A stretch of DNA of 64,000 nt from positions 25,848,961 to 25,912,960 of the forward strand of contig CM066922.1 in NCBI GenBank assembly GCA_033964015.1, read 5' to 3'. Source of the stretch: Scolanthus callimorphus. Taxonomy: Eukaryota; Cnidaria; Anthozoa; Actiniaria; Edwardsiidae. The position numbers were made by a program, and so were the translations under genes. The notes beneath the pieces are model-generated. The model was not told the origin of the DNA. It saw only the letters and a program-made list of their open reading frames with translations, and did no database searches. Shown one piece after another: positions 36,501 through 42,987 of this stretch (within the stretch, counting starts at the first letter, position 1; every line of letters begins with the position of its first letter).

Positions 36501-37083
36501 TTTATCTTTGGAAGTGATCACAGCTAGAAATTTAAAATGTCTAAAATCATATTACTATATGTTAATTCGCGTAGTCCTTCATAGAACGCAGGTAACAACT
36601 ATGGGACATCTAATCTAACTGATTTTCATTTAAGGAAATGATTGGGTTAAACACGCAGATTTAGCGAGACTTCATAAGGTTAATTTACATGTCAACAACT
36701 TTGTTGAACTTCAGAACTTTTAAAAACCACTCAAAACTATTAAAACTTGATTGCAATTTCTCTAAAACAAGATGTTAACTATCTAAAATCCACACAATGG
36801 AAACGAACCCCTCTTAGCAACTGACATAAACAATTTTGTCGGGAGGATAGGAGATCTAAAAGACAATACAGTTCTAAACTTCGTGCTGTGCCGTACCTTA
36901 TGATATTTGGGTCGTTCAGATCTACATGGCTGTAAAAATTAGAAGTTCTTCCCTGTTCCTCGACGACGTATGCTTCGCCTCGATTCCCAGATTGGGAAAC
37001 CGAGGCTGGTTGGGATTCCTTATTCCCTATTCTGCCGGTCAGACCCACTCCAAGCTACTGGCAATGCCAAATCCCGACGCCAT
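242..37083 (-). CDS. TIAM/Still life-type Rac guanine-nucleotide exchange factor, multi-exon, 3' end off window
   Basis: By family knowledge it activates Rac at the membrane and cytoskeleton. Exons traced on the minus strand with GT-AG ends and matching phases: 37083-36897, 27313-27214, 26820-26742, 25787-25723, 25292-25209, 24423-23851, 22509-22313, 21120-20922, 20275-20045, 19805-19595, 18748-18580, 17536-17283, 16536-16496, 15955-15871, 14692-14525, 13472-13358, 6557-6505, 5700-5591, 4983-4835, 4688-4620, 3888-3763, 1708-1600, 1085-991, 607-526, 354-242. They give about 1,222 codons in the order EVH1, linker, PH-CC-Ex, RBD, PDZ, DH. The C-terminal PH domain is not in the window. The start ATG at 37083-37081 is the only good one upstream of the open frame, but a single-base shift separates it from that frame. 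A second shift lies in exon 4983-4835. The gene is a Still life or TIAM orthologue; the EVH1 domain favours the invertebrate Still life arrangement. Confidence 0.88.
1896..3376. repeat. 39-bp minisatellite, about 37 copies, pure purine/pyrimidine strand bias
   Basis: Unit GAAGGAGGAGTTGGAGTAGG then AGATGAGAAGGAGGGCAGT. Because 39 is divisible by 3 it gives long open frames on both strands (period [13 protein letters not shown] on plus, a Pro/Ser-rich frame on minus); none is a gene. The array sits in the intron between DH exons 3888-3763 and 1708-1600. The transcript strand is pyrimidine-rich, extending with non-repeated purine-rich sequence to about 3680. Confidence 0.95.
6626..6930. mobile_element. 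MITE with GGGCCATTCC ends in a TIAM intron
   Basis: Inverted termini GGGCCATTCCATTTTTAAGC and GCTTAAAAATGGAATGGCCC. Possible 3-bp TTT duplication. The interior holds five irregular repeats built on TTCCGAGGGGGT and CTCTTCCGTGGG. It lies 68 bp upstream (on the transcript) of exon 6557-6505. Confidence 0.75.
7000..9340. other. TIAM intron sequence without a gene
   Basis: Contains C-run and CCCCGGGG-rich repeat sequence at about 7640-7930 with ends related to GTCAATTCCAGCGGTGACC and GGTCACCGCTGGAATTGAC (a MITE, about 7646-7929), a diverged CATGGGAAA-type fragment near 8085-8230, and the microsatellite at 8865-8975. No exon recognised. Confidence 0.55.
8865..8975. repeat. TTA/TTG microsatellite
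   Basis: (ATT)n interrupted by CAAGAGTGGATTATTACAAG, then (TTG)n. Preceded by TGTTAAGCGCCTATAACAT, which resembles the end of the SINE family, so it is probably a SINE tail. Confidence 0.8.
9347..9740. mobile_element. hAT-like MITE with G-run ends, copy 1
   Basis: Ends are CCCGGGGG and CCCCCGGG, followed inward by ACTCTAAGGTTAAAATGCTA on the left and its near complement on the right. Perfect 8-bp target duplications TCCATATG lie at 9339-9346 and 9741-9748. The interior repeats CCCTAAAAAATACC. Eight-bp duplications point to the hAT superfamily. It lies 77 bp before the sulfotransferase start. Confidence 0.88.
9818..10573 (+). CDS. Sulfotransferase-like protein (Sulfotransfer_4 type), intronless, 251 aa
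   Basis: A single open frame starts at ATG 9818 (ACAATGAAGG; an upstream in-frame ATG at 9746 lies next to a MITE end and is less likely) and ends in TGA. The N-terminal [19 protein letters not shown] is the glycine-rich PAPS-binding loop form seen in this family. The C-terminal [16 protein letters not shown] with PFPHEN is the family hallmark. A hydrophobic segment at the end ([17 protein letters not shown]) suggests a C-terminal membrane anchor. True substrates of these animal and fungal proteins are poorly known, so no substrate is claimed. It lies inside a TIAM intron on the opposite strand. Lack of introns suggests a retrocopy or a family that is normally intronless. It is flanked by two same-oriented copies of one MITE (9347-9740 and 10948-11305). 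Confidence 0.85.
   Translation: MKVICAGICKTGTKTMAKALEILGYNNMDAIPQTLEYLDEWYDLIYHGKIPDLHAMFKDIDSVTDGPAYFFFEEILAAFPCAKVVLMVREDQDAWSKSVATQFRYKNPPWYQRFVIQLFSPTLRKASRILNGMVHAAVGSENPDSTQIHRHHYRMHNARVKAMVPSSRLLIYSVTQGWKPLCDFLGCEVPPEPFPHENKDAVLTRCGAQQLFLSSEANMKYARSIFREIIWRVAVFVCLVAVAIGVLPKML
10948..11305. mobile_element. hAT-like MITE with G-run ends, copy 2
   Basis: Same family and orientation as the copy at 9347-9740, 358 bp long. The 8-bp duplications CTACGGAT at 10940-10947 and 11306-11313 are perfect, so this insertion is recent. The interior has lost about 35 bp relative to copy 1. Confidence 0.88.
11311..12445. mobile_element. Foldback-type inverted-repeat element with a nested smaller one
   Basis: Outer arms of about 80 bp (left: CACTAACGCGTTTTCGTTCG with GAATCCGTATACTTTTCGAT; right: complement at 12365-12445) bracket 1.1 kb. 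A second element with arms GACGTCGAACTTAATTC and GAATTAAGTTCGACGT lies inside at about 11828-12155. GTGTGGAC motifs recur throughout. No coding capacity seen. It starts right at the end of MITE copy 10948-11305. Confidence 0.65.
12766..13069. repeat. 19-bp AT-rich tandem array
   Basis: About 16 copies of ACAACATTTTCATATACAT with small variants (TTTTGATATACAT, CATAAAACATT). It ends 80 bp before the palindromic MITE at 13149. Confidence 0.93.
13149..13322. mobile_element. Palindromic MITE (CATGGGAAA family), copy 1
   Basis: Ends ACAGGGAATTTCTGCAGAAA and complement TTTCTGCAGAAATTCCCTGT. Most of the element folds on itself through repeats of CCCATGGATGGG and GGAAATTCAGCTTTTCCCAT. It abuts exon 13472-13358 of the TIAM-like gene within 40 bp. 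Other copies are at 18255-18420 and 24960-25130, with diverged pieces at 5090-5190, 5355-5490 and 8085-8230. Confidence 0.8.
13358..16536 (-). CDS. PDZ domain exons of the TIAM-like gene
   Basis: Exons 16536-16496, 15955-15871, 14692-14525 and 13472-13358. The carboxylate-binding loop is split across a join and reads LDFGITV. It is followed by [35 protein letters not shown] and the last strand [12 protein letters not shown] domains bind C-terminal peptides; TIAM PDZ partners include syndecan and CASPR-type receptors in vertebrates, which is family knowledge not shown here. All four joins agree in phase. A SINE copy sits immediately upstream of exon 14692-14525 (14722-15121). Confidence 0.88.
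14721..15122 (-). mobile_element. tRNA-derived SINE
   Basis: Read on the minus strand, the head GGTTAGCGCAGTGGTAGAGC carries an A box and GAGTTCAAACC a B box. The body includes AAAGCGCTTTGAGC and TATATAAGC, and the tail is (ATT)n at 14721-14741. The head region of another truncated copy is at about 1243-1340, and tail-like pieces are at 8850-8960 and 13785-13990. Confidence 0.8.
17151..17246. mobile_element. Short palindromic MITE (TAGTCTCCCTCGCA family)
   Basis: A 96-bp element with ends TAGTCTCCCTCGCATCC and GGATGCGAGGGAGACTA. A second copy is at 56579-56672 (TAGTCTCCCTCGCAG and its complement), inside ATE1. Confidence 0.75.
17283..18748 (-). CDS. Basic linker and Ras-binding domain exons of the TIAM-like gene
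   Basis: Exon 18748-18580 encodes a very basic stretch ([32 protein letters not shown]). Exon 17536-17283 begins with an acidic Ser-rich run and continues into a ubiquitin-like Ras-binding fold: [20 protein letters not shown], then [20 protein letters not shown]. In the family the RBD couples GTP-loaded Ras to Rac activation. The donor at 17283 leaves one base and joins exon 16536-16496, which encodes [14 protein letters not shown], the RBD-PDZ connector. Confidence 0.88.
18255..18420. mobile_element. Palindromic MITE (CATGGGAAA family), copy 2
   Basis: Same family as the copy at 13149-13322. The left end has lost its first bases (it begins TTTCTACAAAAATCGATCC). It lies between exons 18748-18580 and 17536-17283. 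Confidence 0.75.
19595..22509 (-). CDS. PH-coiled coil-Ex module exons of the TIAM-like gene
   Basis: Exons 22509-22313, 21120-20922, 20275-20045 and 19805-19595. The PH domain runs from [13 protein letters not shown] through [16 protein letters not shown] to [13 protein letters not shown], with the typical C-terminal tryptophan. A basic and acidic coiled coil follows ([17 protein letters not shown]), then the Ex segment ([23 protein letters not shown]). In TIAM this module binds phosphoinositides and membrane partners. The match to vertebrate TIAM is clear at VQAVPEH-like [17 protein letters not shown] and at LENW. Phases are 0, 2, 0, 0 and 1 across the joins, with no breaks. Confidence 0.9.
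20354..20772. repeat. 72-bp tandem repeat, six copies, with paired CCAAT boxes
   Basis: The period of 72 bp starts CACGTTCCTATTGGT and includes TTGTTCAGTCAGCCAATGAG. Each unit has an ATTGG and a CCAAT. It lies between PH exons 21120-20922 and 20275-20045. The 151-codon open frame across it is an artefact of the period being divisible by 3. Confidence 0.92.
22655..23462. repeat. 17-bp tandem array (GGTCACGTTACGATAAC) with inserts
   Basis: Runs of the 17-bp unit and variants (GTTACC, GTTAAC, GTTATC) flank two interruptions: a near-perfect palindrome at 22933-23015 and a MITE-like block at 23164-23307. It lies in the intron between exons 24423-23851 and 22509-22313, starting about 150 bp upstream (on the transcript) of the PH exon. 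Confidence 0.9.
22933..23015. repeat. 83-bp near-perfect palindrome
   Basis: Two 39-base arms beginning ACAAATAAAGATTAAAAAAG around a 5-base centre ATTAT, with no mismatch seen. It interrupts the 17-bp array and looks like a tiny foldback insertion. Confidence 0.9.
23851..25292 (-). CDS. Ser/Asn-rich linker exons of the TIAM-like gene
   Basis: Exons 25292-25209 and 24423-23851 are both phase 0 at each end. They encode about 219 residues of low-complexity, probably disordered sequence rich in Ser, Asn, Gly and Asp (for example [19 protein letters not shown]), ending [18 protein letters not shown] just before the PH region. Such linkers in TIAM proteins carry regulatory phosphorylation and 14-3-3 sites; no specific site can be claimed here. 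The long exon of 573 bp stands out among exons that are mostly 60-250 bp. Confidence 0.75.
24960..25130. mobile_element. Palindromic MITE (CATGGGAAA family), copy 3
   Basis: Same family, beginning ACAGGGAATTTCTGCAGAAA at 24960. The right end is degraded (CAGAAATTCCAAGTG). It lies 80 bp downstream (on the transcript) of exon 25292-25209. Confidence 0.75.
25723..27313 (-). CDS. EVH1/WH1 domain exons of the TIAM-like gene
   Basis: Three exons (27313-27214, 26820-26742, 25787-25723) splice in phase. The first carries the conserved tryptophan strand (PLRWVPM) followed by [10 protein letters not shown]. The second gives [18 protein letters not shown]. The third gives [19 protein letters not shown], which matches the C-terminal helix region of Ena/VASP, Homer and WASP EVH1 domains (WGLNF, then an acidic and aromatic helix). 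EVH1 domains bind proline-rich peptides and place proteins at actin or synaptic sites. Drosophila Still life has an N-terminal WH1 domain and vertebrate TIAM1/2 do not, which is family knowledge. The domain looks short (about 80 residues against the usual 110), so one part may be diverged. Confidence 0.72.
29022..33708. mobile_element. CACTA (EnSpm-type) DNA transposon inside the LINE
   Basis: The element begins CACTACTGGAGAG and ends CTCTCCAGTAGTG. The inverted termini match for about 33 bp with two mismatches. The flanking target duplication is CTT (29019-29021 and 33709-33711); removing the element and one CTT restores the reverse-transcriptase frame ([12 protein letters not shown]). Both ends carry dense subterminal repeats of the unit CCTGTGAAAAAA: direct at 29035-29520 and inverted at 33440-33690, the usual transposase-binding pattern of this superfamily. 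No transposase frame was recognised, so it is probably non-autonomous. The interior holds two hAT-like MITEs (32745-33123 and a diverged one near 30087-30330), a small MITE near 31438-31609 and a promoter-like stretch at 30880-31110. Confidence 0.88.
32745..33123. mobile_element. hAT-like MITE with G-run ends, copy 3 (inside the CACTA element)
   Basis: Same family. The 8-bp duplications TCTCGGAT (32737-32744) and TCTGGGAT (33124-33131) differ at one base. The G and C runs at the ends have decayed to TGGGGAGGGGGG and CCACCTCC. A fourth, strongly diverged copy is visible at about 30087-30330. Confidence 0.82.
34898..36896. other. AT-rich sequence within TIAM intron 1, no gene seen
   Basis: Two kilobases of AT-rich sequence without open frames, inverted repeats or tandem arrays that I can support. 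It is the first-intron region next to the candidate first exon of the TIAM-like gene. Confidence 0.6.
36897..37083 (-). CDS. TIAM-like gene, candidate first coding exon (frameshifted)
   Basis: ATG at 37083-37081 sits in AGAAATGGCG. The frame from it stops at 14 codons. The next frame stays open to a clean donor (AAG|gtacgg at 36897) and encodes a polar segment ending [12 protein letters not shown]. That open frame leaves two bases, which is the phase needed by the EVH1 exon at 27313. The exon is 187 bp; 188 bp would join the ATG to the open frame, so one G appears to be missing in the TGGG run near 37045. The spliced join to EVH1 is supported by phase only. The exon could instead be a 5' UTR exon. 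Confidence 0.55.
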
Positions 37084-38478
37084 TTCTAGCCGAGTATGAA
37101 CAAACGTGAAGAGCCCACAGTTCGCAGTTACGGCTGTTGAAACGATAATTCTCTAGGGAGGAGGAGAACAAAGAAACAGAGATTTTATTAACACAGTGAC
37201 GCAGGTATAAACCGGCGAATTAAGAGTGTGAACACGCTAAATAACTCAAGGGATCGTATTATCCGCTTCATCGAGAATCAGTTTAGCGTTCCACTGCCGG
37301 ATATCCTGTGTAGAAATTTCAACTTTAAACAAATAATAATATAATTATGTGCAAGATAACTGTTTCATTGGCAATGATTCTAGCCTTTTCTACAGACAGC
37401 AGATCAGACAAAATCAAAGATAAAGATTCGGGTTTAACAGTTTTCTTCTATTGAAATTTGTAGCATGCATTCTCGACAAAGCGAAGAAAAGTCAACCAAA
37501 CTCGGCTGTGGAAGAATGCAAAAATTATTTAAGTGCCCAAAAGAATTTACAATAATACAGAAATCATGCCTACCTCAGCAGTAATCGGTCTAAATTAGTG
37601 GTTTAATTTGATGTCAATCCGTAAACTGCAGGCAGCGTAGTATGAAGTCGTGCAGCAGAGGACGCGTAAACTTGGTGATGAAGTTATTCGTCTTTGGTGA
37701 ATTCATTTCCCCTCATTTGCATGACAATAAAGTGTCAAAATTTCAGAGAAAATATTGGCGAACTACGGCGCATCTTCTCGATTATCAACCAAATCCTTCC
37801 ATGAACTATCAGAATCCTTCGAACCTTCAAACACTAGAATGAAAATACACACGTTGAACTGAAATTTGATCCCAGCGCAACCGATGTAAATGCGGATCTG
37901 GTGGGCCACCTGTGGAAATTCCCTTTTTTCTGTAGAGTCTTCCATCTTCCATTTCTTCTTTTTGAAACGTTTTTTAGCGTGATTTTGTCATGTCTCTAGC
38001 TCAGCCACAGTTTTCCTTTCAAATCACTGCAGTCGATTTTTCGCGCAGCTCTGACAAAGCGCCGCTTCATCAAGTTAAGTTCTTGTTTCTTTTTTCCTGT
38101 CCTTTCTTTTCTTTTCCCGATCGAAGAGAGCCTCTTTAACATGGAAATGTTTAACTTTCACGATAAGAAGAGTGTTTACAACGGAAAGTGGCAATTAAAA
38201 TGTCTCACTTGACTGTCGAGTCTTGGACATCCCGCTCTCACATTTGCTAATGAAGTGCTAAAGAGCGGAAGAAAGCTGTTCAGCTTCAGCCCGTAAAAGT
38301 TTGTAATGTCTAAAGCGCAGAGTCATTTTTGATCGTCCATGTTGTTTTTCTCTTTGAAAGCAAAAAAATGCTTCGTCCAAAATCGCAAAATTGTGAAAGT
38401 GGAAATAATGAAAAAGTGCGCATGTTCGATCCGGGTCTTTGGAGAGAGATCTGGGCCCGAAGGCGGCGGGAATCCAAC
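37084..38478. promoter_or_regulatory. Divergent intergenic region between the TIAM-like and GST-like genes
   Basis: This is the 1.4 kb between a minus-strand first exon and a plus-strand first exon. Both candidate start codons lie in ATGGCG contexts, like ATE1. The span is free of obvious MITEs. At 37763-37945 the minus strand has a short open frame beginning MEDSTEKREFPQ with a possible donor at gtgtgt. It could be an alternative first exon, but nothing supports its translation. Confidence 0.4.
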
Positions 38479-41399
38479 ATGGCGCCCTTCATAACATTGT
38501 ATCTTCGTAAAAGCTGTGTTTCTTGTCGAATCGTTTGGCTTTATATTCTAAAGGTAAAGTTTATTTATTTGTCATCTCCTTATGGAGTTCAGGGGCTCAT
38601 ATTTTCCGCTGTTTGAGGCAAAAATACCGAGAATATACCAAACAAAAAGCAAGCTCCCTGTCAATTTTCATCATAATTCGAATGTTTCCTTGTTGACATT
38701 TTTAAGCGTATTTGTATTTGATATGATTTATGTAATACTGTAGCTGATGTGCCAGTAAGTTTACACTCTATATTTTTCTTCCAGTTCCAGTAGCTGAATA
38801 TTATTTCAATTACACATGCGTTGGTGTGGGTTGCCATAGAGATCATTATTTATATCTGGACCTGACAAAATAGGAGAGCCCCATTCTCGCACCCAGACTC
38901 ATCACCTCGCAGGGGAGGCTCTGGTGACAGCCACCGATGCATGCATGAAAGAAAATGGTGGTTTTATGCCTCACAATTAGTTTTAGAGTGTTCAAGTTGA
39001 AGGCATAGTTTTAAACGATGACTAGGAAACAAATGCCAGTGTTATTTTGACAGATAAGTACCTTTTTTATAAAGCGAGATTAAACTTCATTTATATATGT
39101 AGACATTCATGCCATTTCAGCCAATCAGCGAAGGCCCTCAAGTGGATGTGACCAGAGCCTCCCCTATGAAGCGATCACAAGCCGTGGAGCTCTAGGGTTC
39201 AAGAATAGGAGCCCTACCCTAATAGTCCCTGACAACTAATTTTACTAACGAAATCAGCTCTACCCTGGTGTAAGCCTATGTATTGTTCACGAGTTGTGTC
39301 ACAAAGCTTCATTTGTTTAGTAGAATGAATCATGAAAACAAGCTTACATGTATTCACACAAAAGGGCCCTAGCTCTTTGAATGGTTCTTAAGAACCCTGA
39401 TTTACCCCCGAAATCAGTAGAGTTGCTTGGCTCTGGGCTTGCCCAAGAGGTTTCGTGTGGTCACTGTCAAAGTTTTCCTGTTCTGGACCTGGCTTTTCAC
39501 ACCAATTGTGAGGGTCTGTGAAATAATGGATTTGGCATATGATCGGGTAATGATAAATAGTCAGATGGCAAAATGTCTACAGAAAACTATAAGAAATCAA
39601 TAATTCTGTTAAAAATAGTAGCAATCCTAACTGACACATCATTAAACTCCTTTCATTGAGTTCATGCCAAAGCCAACTAAAAGGACTGCCTTTTTGTCTT
39701 GGGAAAAGACACTCCTGATATTGGTAGTACTTTTGTTTCCTTAGCACAAAATAAGGTACAAGATTGTGGATATTGACCAAAACAGACCTCATGGTTTTTC
39801 AAGCATGAGCCCCATGGGATCTGTACCATTACTGGCAGATGGGGACGTAACTGTAAATGGAAGGTGGGCATTTTAGATGCAGAAAGACAAGAACTAAGAT
39901 AATTAGGCACACCTCCAGAGCTAGGGATTGTGGCCACCCCAATGTAAGAACTTGTGTATTGTTCACGAGTTGCATCACAAAGCTTCTTACTCCCTTACAA
40001 GAGCTACGGTATATACTGATGAGCTGGCAAACAGGGTCCTGATTTTTTTCATTCAGCTGGTAGAATTGGCCATAAGGAAGACCACCCAGACTTAAGCTGC
40101 TGCTTAGAAGGTTGACTGTGCCATACTACATTTTGACCATGATCTATCTTAAAGAAGATTGGCTCAAGTCATGTTGACACAGAAATTATATTTTATTCAG
40201 GTCAGGGTTTTTTTTAAATTTCTATTAGGAACAGGATAATATAATATTAATTCTAATATAAATACTTCTATCAAAATTGTCTTTATTTTAGTCTTGCTAT
40301 TGTGTTATATCTTGCTGAAAAGTACACCAGTTTTGGAGAACTGGGCATTACGGTTGAGCAACGATCCAAGGTGGAGTCTGTGCTCTGTTGGGCATCCTCA
40401 GCACTGCTCAGGTATGTTGCCATGACAACAGACCAAGTCCTAAAACAATGAATGTCTGCATGATTGTACTTTGTGGCATGAGAAAAGTTTAAGTTAATGT
40501 AGTTGTATAAGGATGTTAGGGAGCATGTAAATTGGTGTGCATAGGCCTTTATTATGCAATATTGATTAATAATGTATAATAGTTATCAGACAATAGAATC
40601 TAGTTTTAAATTCTATACATGTATTCATATTAGTAAAACTGCAAAGTTTCAAAATAATTACTTGAAAACTGGCTGAGACATGGATTTTCAAAACTTTGTA
40701 TTCTGGCTTACTTTTTACAAAGAAATGCATGGGCAAATACATCAAGCTGAAGCTAGATGGGCATCGTTCTGATGTGTTTTCCCATACATTTCTTGTAAAA
40801 AAAAAAAAAATAGCCAGAATACAAAGTTTTAAAAATTCATATCTCGGCCAGTATTCAAGCAATCTTCACCAAACTTTGCAATTTTACTAAATACAGATGA
40901 GTAGAATTGAAAACTGGATTCCATTTTCTGATAACTATTATATATTGCATGATAAAGCCTATAGTTGACGTCTAAGTGGGAAATCTTACAGACTTTGCTG
41001 TTATTATATTTTAGGGATGTGGAGCATAACTATGTGAACCCAAATCTCCTGAGAGAGGAAGATACCCTGCCTGCTGGTGCCAACTCCTCGCTCATAGCTT
41101 ATGGCAAAACTGAGGTCATATTTCATCTGAACACACTGGAAAACTGCTACCTATCCAAGACTAAATATTTATGTGGTAACAGGCCCTCCTTTGCCGACAG
41201 ATGGGTGACAGTAGTGTTATCATTACTGGAGTTGCTCTCATTTGATTTCTCACCCTGGCCAAAAGTGAAGGCATTGATGGAGGAAATGAAAGGGAACTGC
41301 GAGTATGTGGATATCAGCCATGCCCATGAAGAGAATGTACGCAAGTGTTGTTATGGGTTGAGTGGCAGTGTTGGAGATATGAGGCTTATGACAAATTAA
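38479..41399 (+). CDS. Glutathione S-transferase, theta-like, four exons, 232 aa
   Basis: Exons 38479-38553, 39745-39863, 40292-40411 and 41015-41399 splice in phase and total 699 bp. The thioredoxin-like N domain reads ITLYLRKSCVSCRIVW, then KIVDID, then MGSVPLLADGDV with the cis-proline that GSTs use to hold glutathione, then LAIVLYLAEKY. The helical C domain includes LENCYLSKTKYLCGNRPSFADRW, the buried N-capping region with its conserved Asp. The theta-class catalytic serine position aligns with a cysteine inside a CxxC (CVSC), and the usual ES pair after GDxxxxT reads NG-S. It may therefore act as a thiol transferase or have lost conjugating activity. The ATG lies in CCAACATGGCGCCC. The TIAM-like gene diverges from it 1.4 kb upstream. 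A TA-flanked MITE begins 13 bp after the stop. Confidence 0.82.
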
Positions 41400-41412
41400 T
41401 GGTACTGATGTA

Positions 41413-41664
41413 CAGCCGATTGCGTTTGAGCGGTTTACCCTAACAGTTCGCATGTTACGTTTGAACGTTTGAAAGTTGCATTGCGAGACAAAAAGTCGGA
41501 CGTTTCCGGGCAACGCCATGTGTATTTTTCACTGACCAATCAGAGAGGACAGAACTCTTTGGTTCGCCATAGAAACATCTCATTTCATCCTAGAAACGCA
41601 ACTTTCAAATGTTCAATCATAACGTGCGAACTGTTAGGGTAAAACGCTCAAACGCAATCCGCTG
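41413..41664. mobile_element. TA-flanked MITE in the GST-like 3' region
   Basis: Arms of about 70 bp starting CAGCCGATTGCGTTTGAGCG pair with the right end CGCTCAAACGCAATCCGCTG. TA flanks lie at 41411-41412 and 41665-41666. It begins 13 bp after the GST stop codon, so it should form a hairpin in that 3' UTR. Confidence 0.8.
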
Positions 41665-42824
41665 TATAATATTTAAAAAAGAACAGAACAGGCAAAACTG
41701 AAATGAAGGAACTAGGCAAGCAAAGAGCAAAGCATGCTGGAATGTAACTACGAATTGAGGATACATACATGTACAGTAATTGACTTTGGTCTAGCACTGT
41801 ATGTGCAATATGGGGTGTTGAATGGTCCTTTAAAAATATTGCACAATCTAGCAAAAAACATTGAGAAACTAGTTAGCACCGATACAGATAGGCATTATCC
41901 TACACCTAACATCTGGGTGCACAACCACCCCCACCCCACCCAAAAAAGAAAAAAAGTGTACACATTTTAAAGCCCTCACTATGTGCTGCTGGGTGCCAGT
42001 CAGTGGTAACAGAGGAATTCAGGTAGTATTTATGATCATTATATTTATAATGTAAAGTATCGAATGCAACAAATATAATATGCAATGTCCAAGCATGTTA
42101 TGCAGGATAAATTTACCATCGATTGCATCTACCCATCCACACGCTAGACAAAAACATGTTCTGTCGGTACGTGAAACTTCAAAGTTTTGACAGCGAAACT
42201 TGAGTGTTTTGAAAGGAAAGCTTGAAAGTTTTTATCACAATATTCAAGTCTGCGATTTCTTTTCAATTATAATCATTGATTAAATAAGTGAACATTCTGG
42301 TAGCTTCATGTTTTTTTCTGATCAAGAAGAATTAAAACAACTGAACTTTTTACATTTACCACTCACGGACGTCACCAAAGCTTCATGCATGGCCAGGCAA
42401 ACTTTCAAGTTCAACTGTCTAAACTTCAAAGTTTCATGTGCCGACAGAACATGTTTTTGTTGAGCGTGTGAAGGGGTACAGTGCAAGCAACAGTATGTAC
42501 AGCAAATACATGAGAAAGGGAGATTGCCTGCTAGAGTATAATACATGTAAAGAGTTTTACTTTAGTAATTAAAAGAATAACAAACTAAGGTATGACAGGT
42601 TTTATGTACACTGTACTTTTCCTATACAATGACAAAAGAAAATTAAGCACCATCTACAGTATTTCCAATCATGTCAACCATTTTACTGGCAGTTGGTATG
42701 TACAGAGTGCAAGAAATTAAGGACAATACTGTGACCACTCTGTTGCTGTGCATTCAAATCTGAAAAAAGCCATAAATTTGGTTGATGACATTGCACCCTT
42801 GAAATTAGTGCTCATGCCCTATCA
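41665..42824. other. Spacer between the GST-like gene and TIMM13
   Basis: The convergent 3' ends of the two genes meet here. A hairpin-like pair (CGAAACTTGAGTG and complementary ACTTTCAAGTTCAA stretches around 42190 and 42400, GACAGAACATGTTTTTG and inverse near 42155) suggests a further MITE at about 42130-42460. No gene seen. Confidence 0.45.
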
Positions 42825-42830
42825 TTTATT
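42825..42830 (-). terminator. Candidate poly(A) signal of TIMM13
   Basis: AATAAA on the minus strand, 158 bp beyond the TIMM13 stop codon. No closer canonical signal was seen. Confidence 0.45.
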
Positions 42831-42987
42831 ATTATGGCATTTTTTTTCTGCAGCACTGTGTTACATAAAAACAGCTGTCCAATAAGAACTCTTGAACTCT
42901 CTCATTGATCAGAATCATCCTGAAATATTACATGTCCCATCGTAACATTGTACATAAGATCCACTCTTGGATACTGTTTTTCATTGA

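Noticed and set aside
37763..37945. Short frame MEDSTEKREFPQVAHQ as a first exon of the TIAM-like gene
   Set aside because: Its donor phase and sequence cannot be tied to the EVH1 exon; the exon at 36897-37083 fits better.
41648..41854. Minus-strand 68-codon frame near the GST-like 3' end
   Set aside because: No domain or splice pattern; probably random.
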